NCBI GenBank assembly: GCA_023251275.1
Contig: JAHEZC010000029.1
Coordinates: 1-11,173, forward strand
Direction of reading: 5' to 3'
DNA length: 11,173 nucleotides
Source of the DNA: Parafilimonas sp.
GTDB taxonomy: Bacteria > Bacteroidota > Bacteroidia > Chitinophagales > Chitinophagaceae
Part shown: positions 7,033 through 11,173 of the stretch, piece after piece
Layout of the letters: every line of letters begins with the position of its first letter
Numbering within the stretch: position 1 is the stretch's first letter
Notes under the pieces: generated by a model
Told to the model about the DNA's origin: nothing
Databases searched by the model: none
What the model saw: the letters and a program-made list of their open reading frames with translations, nothing else
Program-made: the position numbers and the translations under genes

Positions 7033-7102
7033 GCTGATTTGTCTTTAATCGAAGCAAGGCATTTATCAGGCTGTGATAAAATCAGCCTTGAAAAGTTTTA
7101 TC
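7033..7102 (+). promoter_or_regulatory. Mutually exclusive stems, attenuator-like
   Basis: Three perfect complementary pairs share the same central bases. GCTGATTT (7033-7040) pairs with AAATCAGC (7079-7086). CAAGGC-a-TTTATCA (7055-7068) pairs with TGATAAA-atca-GCCTTG (7074-7090). GATAAAA (7075-7081) pairs with TTTTATC (7096-7102). Only one can form at a time. The cluster starts 12 bases after the coiled-coil gene's stop codon. It could be a 3' end structure or a switching leader, or coincidence in AT-rich DNA. Confidence 0.3.
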
Positions 7103-7312
7103 CGCAAACTGCCGCATTCAGTATTTAGGATAGCAGATACAATTTGAAATCCGCATAAATTCCCCCCAGGCTGCGTGAATGAAATACTTCTGGCCCTGGT
7201 TTAGTAACAATTGCGAAAACCTTATTTGTCGAAATAAATCCATTGCGGAAAATGCAAAAACTGCTTATAGCATCAGCATACATCAATTAGCAAGCGGCTA
7301 TTCCCGAAAAGA

Positions 7313-7352
7313 GCTTTGTTGTGATCATTTCATTCATACAAAACAACAAAGC
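7313..7352. promoter_or_regulatory. Perfect 10-bp inverted repeat directly before the ATG at 7354
   Basis: GCTTTGTTGT (7313-7322) and ACAACAAAGC (7343-7352) are exact reverse complements separated by 20 bases. The right arm ends one base before the start codon. In RNA this would form a hairpin over the ribosome-loading region; in DNA it could be an operator with arms two helical turns apart. The right arm and its position suggest translational or repressor control of the secreted caspase-like protein. Confidence 0.5.
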
Positions 7353-7353
7353 C

Positions 7354-8271
7354 ATGAAAAAGAAAATCGCAAAACCTATCTTCATTAATGCATTCATTGC
7401 ACTGATATTTACCGGTTTCATAACCACTGTTTCGGCCAGGCAAAATACCTCGTGTACCGATACAGCAATTTCAGGAAAGACTGCAGAAGCATTTCAAAAA
7501 GACAGGATTAATTTTTTTATCATTTCGAAGCCAGATAAAATTCTGGATCCGGCGCCCTGGTATAATATTGTAAGAACAAAACTCAGGAACCTTTTTACAA
7601 AAAAGAAGTTTATTCCGGTGGTAGCACCCTCTGCATCAGATGCTGCCAATAAGATTTGTAAAATTCTTACCGAAAGAAATGCGATGATCGGCTCTCTCTG
7701 GTTCGATTCTCATGGCGCTTATAAAAAAGGATATTCATTTTTTACAATTGGCAGCGATGAATTCAGCTATATAAGCATTAAGGATACAAACTACAATAAA
7801 CCGCTTGTAATGCTCTCTGTTTTCTGTGATGCCCATACACGGATTGGCATAGGAAGCTGCTATGGCGGGGCCAGCTATATGAGGCCTGCATACAAAGACC
7901 ATCCCGCAAGCCGTATGAATGGAGATTCTTTGATGATGGGTGCAGGCAATATTTTTCCTTACTCAAACATATATGCATGCGAAAGTTGGGTAATGACAAA
8001 GCCGGGCCTGTTTCATAAAAGCTATGCGCTTGCAGGTGCACCGATGCGAAAGAAATTTAAAGATATTGCATTTGAACCCGTGTGGGAACGATTAGGCGAA
8101 TGGAAAATGTATAATGCAATCAGCAGCAAATTTGAAAATGTAAACACCATAAGTTTTGATAAATCAGGAAATATAAAAATTTGCGACAGCAATTATTTAT
8201 CAAAGAAAAAAGTGCAGAAAAAGGTGCGTAAAAATTTAAAGAAATTAAGACCGGGGCTTTTGAAAATGTAA
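7354..8271 (+). CDS. Secreted protein with a caspase-like (clan CD) His/Cys pair; putative cysteine peptidase
   Basis: The open frame begins at a GTG (7321), but the ATG at 7354 gives a proper signal peptide (MKKKIAKP, core IFINAFIALIFTGFITTVSA, cleavage near residue 28). The preceding inverted repeat would otherwise lie inside the gene. The product has 305 residues. After the signal comes FFIISKPDKILDP and a basic stretch. AMIGSLWFDSHGAY (His120-Gly121) follows, then a strand LVMLSVFCDA, then RIGIGSCYGGASY (Cys169). A hydrophobic strand ending in H-G, followed about 49 residues later by a strand ending in a Cys next to small residues, is the signature of clan CD peptidases (caspases, gingipains, clostripain); in caspase-1 the pair is H237/C285. 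The C-terminus is very basic (KKKVQKKVRKNLKKLRPGLLKM). The gene is isolated. The signal peptide is clear; the peptidase assignment is an inference from the motif pair only. Confidence 0.82.
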   Translation: MKKKIAKPIFINAFIALIFTGFITTVSARQNTSCTDTAISGKTAEAFQKDRINFFIISKPDKILDPAPWYNIVRTKLRNLFTKKKFIPVVAPSASDAANKICKILTERNAMIGSLWFDSHGAYKKGYSFFTIGSDEFSYISIKDTNYNKPLVMLSVFCDAHTRIGIGSCYGGASYMRPAYKDHPASRMNGDSLMMGAGNIFPYSNIYACESWVMTKPGLFHKSYALAGAPMRKKFKDIAFEPVWERLGEWKMYNAISSKFENVNTISFDKSGNIKICDSNYLSKKKVQKKVRKNLKKLRPGLLKM

Positions 8272-8334
8272 AATCATATCCCACCGAGGAAAGAAAAGAC
8301 TATTGGCAAAAGAACTTTTACAATTCGATAGCAG

Positions 8335-8346
8335 AGTGCATGCACT
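8335..8346. repeat. 12-bp perfect palindrome
   Basis: AGTGCATGCACT is a perfect even palindrome in the gap between the caspase-like gene and the broken DUF1801 gene, about 50 bases before the latter's GTG start. It may be a dimeric regulator site; no second copy was seen in the window. Confidence 0.35.
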
Positions 8347-8397
8347 ACCAATGATAATTCTTTGAAAAAATGAATTATTTTCAACTAAAATTCTCTT

Positions 8398-8873
8398 GTG
8401 ACATCCAAAGCGGATAGTCCAGAACAATACATCAAAGAATTACCTGACAAACTTAAAGAAGCTGTATTTAAATTGCGTGATACTATTTTGAAAAATCTTC
8501 CTGAAGGATTTAAAGGAGTGATGTCTTACGGAATGATGGGGTACGTAATCCCGCATGAAATCTATCCTCCCGGTTACCATTGCGATCCTAAGCTGCCATT
8601 GCCGTTTGTAAATATTACATCACGAAAAAATTTATTGCACTTTACCACATGGGCATATATACTATGCCCCATCTGTTGAAATGGTTTATAGACGAATATT
8701 CAAATTACAGCTCCGCAAAATTAGGCATGGGTAAAAGCTGCATGCGGTTTAAAAAAGCGGAACATATTCCGTATAAGTTGATTGCTGAACTTTTAAAAAA
8801 AAGTATTCATAAGCCCAATCATTCTGATCTAAACAACTTATTAATTTGTTTTTTAAATCTTTTGAAAAATTAG
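8398..8873 (+). pseudogene. DUF1801 (YdhG/Fra-type) protein gene, frameshifted and with altered C-terminus
   Basis: The first part starts at GTG 8398 (GTG ACA TCC AAA, matching the usual MTSKA start of the family). It reads YIKELPDKLKEAV, ILKNLPEGFKGVMSYGMMGYVIPHEIYPPGYHCDPKLPLPFVNITSRK, then loses the family pattern. The next frame picks up exactly where it breaks: KFIALYHMGIYTMPHLLKWF ... KLGMGKSCMRFKKAEHIPYKLIAELLKK. One missing base in the A6T3 run at 8625-8633 explains the switch. After LLKK (about 8803) the expected end of the family (a short segment with DW and a terminal YE) is absent; instead SIHKPNHSDLNN... runs to TAG at 8873. DUF1801 proteins are small alpha/beta proteins of uncertain role; one member, Bacillus Fra, is described as a frataxin-like iron chaperone. 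A sequencing error in the homopolymer could explain the frameshift but not the changed C-terminus. Confidence 0.8.
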
Positions 8874-9201
8874 TATAGAATATTTTTAAATCTTCTTTAG
8901 GATTATCCAATGTATGTAGTGTATGTAATCCTAGGAATGCGTTGTTTTTCAACCAGTCTAATTCCATTTCATCTTCAAGAACTTTAAACCTTTGTTCTAA
9001 AAATGTTTTTTAGGCATTTTGTATATTTTTTGTTTCTTGGCTAAAAGAGGCAACATTCTCCGGATGTATTATTTCTAAGTCCTAATATATGTGCATTTGA
9101 TTGTAATATTCTACTTTTTTACCTGTGTCAATCCTTACGCATGTGTCCTGCCATAAGATGTTATTGCATACAACGGTCAGGGCTTGTTGCTGTGGCGGTA
9201 T
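8749..9201 (-). pseudogene. Decayed minus-strand reading frame with two internal stops
   Basis: Reading leftwards from 9201 to 8749, one frame stays open for about 150 codons except for TAG at 9082-9084 and TAA at 9010-9012. It is bounded upstream by TGA at 9202-9204. The conceptual protein is well balanced: IDTGKKVEYYNQMHIY, stop, DLEIIHPENVASFSQETKNIQNA, stop, KTFLEQRFKVLEDEMELDWL, KNNAFLGLHTLHTLDNPKED, LKIFYTNFSKDLKNKL. Random AT-rich DNA would show about ten stops over this length. An ATG inside it (8967) leaves a 72-residue open piece, which is unlikely to be the real start. I do not recognise the family. Its 3' part overlaps the altered end of the DUF1801 gene on the opposite strand, so one of the two was cut by a rearrangement near 8800-8870. 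Confidence 0.45.
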
Positions 9202-9296
9202 TCAGTGATCGTTCAGCCCGAACTGCAGCTCAGTAGCGAACGGGACGATGAGTTTATATTCATTCAGCCGCCATAGCGCCAAACCGCACGTTGAAC
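9168..9296. repeat. Large imperfect inverted repeat, attC-like or Bacteroidota intergenic palindrome
   Basis: Outer arms CAACG (9171-9175) and CGTTG (9289-9293). Next arms 9181-9198 and 9268-9285 pair at 14 of 18 positions plus two G-U, with a core GCTGTGGCGG / CCGCCATAGC. Inside, ATCGT (9208-9212) pairs with ACGAT (9245-9249), CCCG (9217-9220) with CGGG (9241-9244), and ACTG with CAGT at the tip. The whole 129 bases could fold as one cruciform. The right end GTTGAAC (9290-9296) fits the integron R' box GTTRRRY; the left end ATACAAC (9168-9174) fits RYYYAAC with one mismatch. The size is within the range of attC sites. It lies between two degraded genes and is more GC-rich than its surroundings. 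Confidence 0.6.
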
Positions 9297-9319
9297 CAGT
9301 TTTTCTTTTCGGCTTTGTT

Positions 9320-9345
9320 ACAGATTTACGTTTCAAATAATCTGT
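9320..9345. repeat. Short hairpin within the DoxX-like remnant
   Basis: ACAGATT (9320-9326) and AATCTGT (9339-9345) are exact reverse complements with a 12-base loop. The right arm overlaps the last codons of the truncated DoxX-like frame and the stop lies in the loop. There is no U-tract, so a terminator role is not supported. Confidence 0.3.
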
Positions 9346-9422
9346 CTTAGCCGTGGCATTACTGCTTCCCAAAGTGCAATGATTATCGTCGCTGTCCGAA
9401 AAATGATTTTGTTCTTTTTCAT
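9333..9422 (-). pseudogene. N-terminal remnant of a DoxX-like membrane protein gene
   Basis: Four bases after the SRPBCC gene's stop, an ATG (9420-9422) opens a frame of 29 codons ending in TGA at 9333-9335: MKKNKIIF, then RTATIII, ALWEAVMP, RLRQII. This matches the start of small DoxX-like proteins (typically MKKxKIIFW, GIIALxEGVMPALTS), which are commonly the third gene of ArsR-SRPBCC-DoxX operons in Bacteroidota. A functional protein would be about 120 residues with four membrane segments; here the match ends after about 23 residues. About 35 bases beyond the stop the large inverted repeat begins. I infer loss of the rest of the gene by recombination or decay. Recognition is by memory of the family start. 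Confidence 0.5.
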
Positions 9423-9426
9423 TGTC

Positions 9427-9924
9427 TTATTTTTTTAAGGTTGATAATAATGTTTCAAGTTCATTCAATGTCATGGTAAATCCACTCTGGAAGCCCATTT
9501 CAATCATCTTCTCCATCCGTTCGAGAGATTCATTTTTAATAATAATGCCAACTTTAGTCGTTCCGTTTTCTTCCCTGAAATTCAAATCCCAATCAGAACC
9601 TGGCAAAGCAGGGTTCTCATCCTTGTCGGCAAAAGCATTTAAAAATTTGAAATTCGTTTTCGGACTAATGGAGGTATATTTCTGAATGGCCCAATGCTCC
9701 TGTCCTTCGGGACTTACCATTGCGTAAAATCTACGACCACCTACTTTAAACTCCATTTCTTTTGTCTTTGAGACAAAAGGTTGCGGAGCCCACCATTGGT
9801 CAAGGATTTCTTGTTTTGTAAATGCATCCCAAACCAATGAAAGTTCGGCTGCAAATTCTCTGTTTATGAATACCGTTTTATTTGCTTTGTCAACGGTAAA
9901 ATCAAATAGCAAATTGTTCTTCAT
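9427..9924 (-). CDS. SRPBCC / AHSA1-like domain protein
   Basis: This 165-residue protein has the START/Bet v1-like helix-grip fold of the AHSA1 (Aha1 C-terminal-like) family, a hydrophobic-cavity fold whose ligands in bacteria are mostly unknown. Visible motifs are the first strand and helix [33 protein letters not shown] (about 19-51), [19 protein letters not shown] with the GG-R-Y/F pattern, [15 protein letters not shown], a strand [12 protein letters not shown] and the long C-terminal helix [21 protein letters not shown]. Length is usual. The ATG at 9924 overlaps the TGA of the upstream ArsR gene in an ATGA, so the two are translationally coupled. Its neighbours suggest a self-regulated operon ArsR-SRPBCC-DoxX of the type often annotated as stress- or detoxification-related. 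The function of this protein is not known to me. Confidence 0.9.
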   Translation of the reverse strand: MKNNLLFDFTVDKANKTVFINREFAAELSLVWDAFTKQEILDQWWAPQPFVSKTKEMEFKVGGRRFYAMVSPEGQEHWAIQKYTSISPKTNFKFLNAFADKDENPALPGSDWDLNFREENGTTKVGIIIKNESLERMEKMIEMGFQSGFTMTLNELETLLSTLKK

Positions 9925-10241
9925 TTTTTTTGTTTTTTAATTGTTGATAATAAATTGTCTAACTGATTGAATTTGGTTTCCCAAATTTTTCTGAATTGCA
10001 CTAACCATTTGTCAATGTCTTTCATTTTTTCAATTTCAAGAGAGTAATAAATTTCTCTTCCTTTTTGTTTTTGTTTTACAAGCTCACACTCTGTCAAAAT
10101 GCGAAGGTGTTTAGAAACGGCTTGTCGTGTCATGTCGAAGTGTTCGGCAATGGCGTTTGGTGTCATTGCCTGCAAAGCAATTAAGACGATTATGGCTCGT
10201 CTTGTTGGGTCTGCTACTGCTTGAAAAATGTCTCGTCTCAA
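9921..10241 (-). CDS. ArsR-family winged-helix transcriptional repressor
   Basis: This 106-residue DNA-binding protein belongs to the ArsR/SmtB superfamily. The N-terminus [20 protein letters not shown] is the hallmark start, the helix-turn-helix is [27 protein letters not shown] (about 29-55), and the beta-wing is [15 protein letters not shown]. There is no CxC or other metal-site cysteine pair; the only cysteine is in the HTH region. So it is probably not a metal sensor but of the type (SdpR-like) paired with SRPBCC proteins. The start is TTG at 10241: no ATG or GTG lies in frame before the upstream TAG at 10266-10268, and homologues begin with M(K/R)RDxFQAxADPTRR. The stop overlaps the SRPBCC start by four bases. 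A palindrome and a -7 element upstream suggest autoregulation. Confidence 0.92.
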   Translation of the reverse strand: MRRDIFQAVADPTRRAIIVLIALQAMTPNAIAEHFDMTRQAVSKHLRILTECELVKQKQKGREIYYSLEIEKMKDIDKWLVQFRKIWETKFNQLDNLLSTIKKQKK

Positions 10242-10273
10242 TTTTAATTTTTGTTTATTATGAAACTAATCGG

Positions 10274-10291
10274 TTGCGAATATATGTGCAA
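10274..10291. promoter_or_regulatory. Candidate ArsR operator
   Basis: TTGCGAATATATGTGCAA is symmetric at 14 of 18 positions (TTGC-nn-ATATAT-nn-GCAA), the type of AT-centred dyad bound by ArsR-family dimers. It lies between the probable -7 element and the TTG start, about 33 bases before the coding region, where a bound repressor would block transcription. TTGCGAA (10274-10280) also forms a 7-bp inverted repeat with TTCGCAA (10301-10307), which overlaps the -7 element. Confidence 0.5.
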
Positions 10292-10304
10292 CTTTTCGGT
10301 TTCG

Positions 10305-10312
10305 CAAATTTA
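10305..10312 (-). promoter_or_regulatory. Promoter -7 element of the ArsR-SRPBCC operon
   Basis: On the minus strand the sequence reads TAAATTTG, an exact match to the Bacteroidota -7 consensus TAnnTTTG. The distance to the TTG start codon is 63 bases, leaving room for the palindromic operator. A clear -33 TTTG is not visible at the expected spacing. Confidence 0.45.
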
Positions 10313-10385
10313 TTTTCAATTTTTTTGTAAAAATGTTTAAAAGTCGGTCAGAATTGTCCGTTTGGTGGGTCGTCCTAAAATTAGT

Positions 10386-10530
10386 GCTAACGTTGTCGGC
10401 TTGGCGACGGTCTGGCATTATTGCTTGTCCTGCCCTGCACAAAACCAAATTAGTAAACGTGATTATGAAGTTAACGAAAACATTTTTAATAAACGGTCAA
10501 CCCCAGACCAATGCCCAATAGATATTTGTT
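10386..10530. repeat. Second structured intergenic element
   Basis: It contains AACG...GGCTTG (10390-10403), like the beginning of the large element at 9168, a small GTCG/CGAC hairpin next to it, and GGTCTGG (10409-10415) matched by CCAGACC (10503-10509). GGCATT (10414-10419) is matched by AATGCC (10510-10515), but in permuted order, so it is not one simple stem. It could be a degraded or differently folded relative of the first element. Confidence 0.35.
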
Positions 10531-10587
10531 GTTGAAGTTCCGATGTTCAGCCAGCCTTGGGGATACTTTTGTTGGTAGCAGTTATTC

Positions 10588-11173
10588 TTACTTTGCATTT
10601 TCAAGTCCATATTCAAGCAAACTTTTTATGTTAGGTTTAGGATTTAGTTTAAGTCCTTTAGTATAACATTCAACAGCGTTTTGTTTATTTCCTAAGTCAA
10701 AATAACTGTTGCCCATAACTAAATATGCTTGAGCATTGTTAGGGTCAAGTCGCAAATTATTTTCCATATCTTTTATTGCTAATTGTAGTTTGCCACTTTT
10801 CTTATAGATATAACCCCTTGCCCAATATGCTATTTCACTTTCTTTTTGTTTTATTGATTTTGTATAATAGTCAATGGCTTTGTCAGTTTCACCTTCCATT
10901 TCATAGCAATAACCAATATTGTAAAGTGTTTTAGGCTCTTTTGCGTCTATTTTTAAGGCTTGTAAATAATCAGGAATTGCCTTTGCATATTCCTTTGTTT
11001 GTTTATAAAATGTTGCTCGTAAAATTATTAGTCTTGGATTGTCAGAATTGTTTTTTATAAGTCTATTGAAAGTTTCTTCTGCTTTTGTATTGTTGTCAAT
11101 ACTTCTGTAAAGTTTTGCCAATTCTTTATACGCTTCAATGTATGAACTTTTTAAACTAATACATTTTTCATAG
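10588..11173 (-). CDS. Tetratricopeptide repeat (TPR) protein, 5'-truncated by window edge
   Basis: The frame runs from the right edge to TAA at 10588-10590; the apparent start at 11121 is a TTG inside the gene and reading continues to the last base. At least five TPR units of about 34 residues are visible, each with the A/Y-G/A-D/P pattern: YIEAYKELAKLYRS..., NPRLIILRATFYKQ..., EPKTLYNIGYCYEM..., EIAYWARGYIYKKS..., NAQAYLVMGNSYFD... . The last ends KGLKLNPKPNIKSLLEYGLENAK. TPR arrays form helical protein-binding solenoids. What precedes the repeats (signal peptide or catalytic domain) lies outside the window, so its function and location are unknown. The DNA here is visibly more AT-rich than the genes in the left half. 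Confidence 0.88.
   Translation of the reverse strand, partial: YEKCISLKSSYIEAYKELAKLYRSIDNNTKAEETFNRLIKNNSDNPRLIILRATFYKQTKEYAKAIPDYLQALKIDAKEPKTLYNIGYCYEMEGETDKAIDYYTKSIKQKESEIAYWARGYIYKKSGKLQLAIKDMENNLRLDPNNAQAYLVMGNSYFDLGNKQNAVECYTKGLKLNPKPNIKSLLEYGLENAK

Larger units (their letters stand above)
7022..7353. other. Structured intergenic region upstream of the caspase-like gene
   Basis: No gene was recognised. A forward frame beginning at ATG 7179 runs into the next gene in another frame and has no protein-like pattern. The notable content is the set of competing stems at 7033-7102 and the inverted repeat at 7313-7352, both listed separately. No TAnnTTTG element is evident near the next start codon. 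Confidence 0.5.
10242..10587. other. Regulatory and repeat-containing intergenic region
   Basis: This gap separates the TPR gene's stop from the ArsR start (both minus strand). Bases 10268-10312 hold the probable ArsR promoter and operator. Bases 10386-10530 look like a second, less regular structured element. I see no gene: short frames on both strands have no protein-like pattern. Confidence 0.6.

Noticed and set aside
7179..7388. Forward frame of 69 codons starting with ATG
   Set aside because: It runs out of frame into the signal peptide of the caspase-like gene and has no protein-like pattern.
8398..8873. Programmed frameshifting in the A6T3 run of the DUF1801 gene
   Set aside because: No downstream stimulatory stem or upstream Shine-Dalgarno-like signal is evident, the family does not use frameshifting, and the C-terminus is also abnormal; simple mutation is more likely.
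9422..9685. Forward frame of 87 codons opposite the SRPBCC gene
   Set aside because: It is antisense to a conserved domain and coupled operon; shadow.
10127..10521. Short frames on both strands over the ArsR start and the upstream region
   Set aside because: They cover the promoter, operator and repeat and show no family resemblance.

Overview
The window looks like chromosomal DNA of a Bacteroidota bacterium, most likely of the Chitinophagaceae type. The evidence is AT-rich DNA with weak ribosome binding sites, TAnnTTTG-like promoter -7 elements, and the gene content: a GH116 glycosidase, small secreted proteins of unknown function, a polyisoprenyl-phosphate sugar-1-phosphate transferase and an ArsR/SRPBCC pair. 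This placement is an inference; no rRNA or other marker gene is present.

Left part (1-5057): a GH116 glycosidase cut by the left edge, then a SlyD-like FKBP isomerase that has lost its insert-in-flap domain but keeps a Cys-rich tail, then two small secreted proteins. Between the secreted proteins lie a LamG-domain C-terminal fragment directly behind the first one's stop codon, and a hydrophobic gene on the minus strand. The isomerase and both secreted genes have a similar TTA(C/A)TTTG-like element 19-20 nt before the ATG.

Middle part (5058-8271): a complete WcaJ-type sugar phosphotransferase without neighbouring glycosyltransferases, a small coiled-coil protein, and a secreted protein of unknown family. 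The secreted protein carries a His-Gly / Cys pair (H120, C169) arranged as in clan CD (caspase-like) peptidases. A perfect 10-bp inverted repeat ends one base before its ATG, and a set of mutually exclusive stems lies further upstream.

Right part (8398-11173): an accessory and decaying segment. It holds a DUF1801 gene broken by a one-base frameshift with a lost C-terminus, a minus-strand frame with two internal stops, and a 130-base imperfect inverted repeat resembling an integron attC site or a Bacteroidota intergenic palindrome. Next comes a minus-strand ArsR-SRPBCC operon whose third gene, DoxX-like, survives only as about 30 codons, and finally a TPR protein cut by the right edge. The simplest reading is that recombination at the structured element removed the 3' end of the ArsR-SRPBCC-DoxX operon and joined it to other debris. 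No tRNA, rRNA, CRISPR array or intact transposase was seen.
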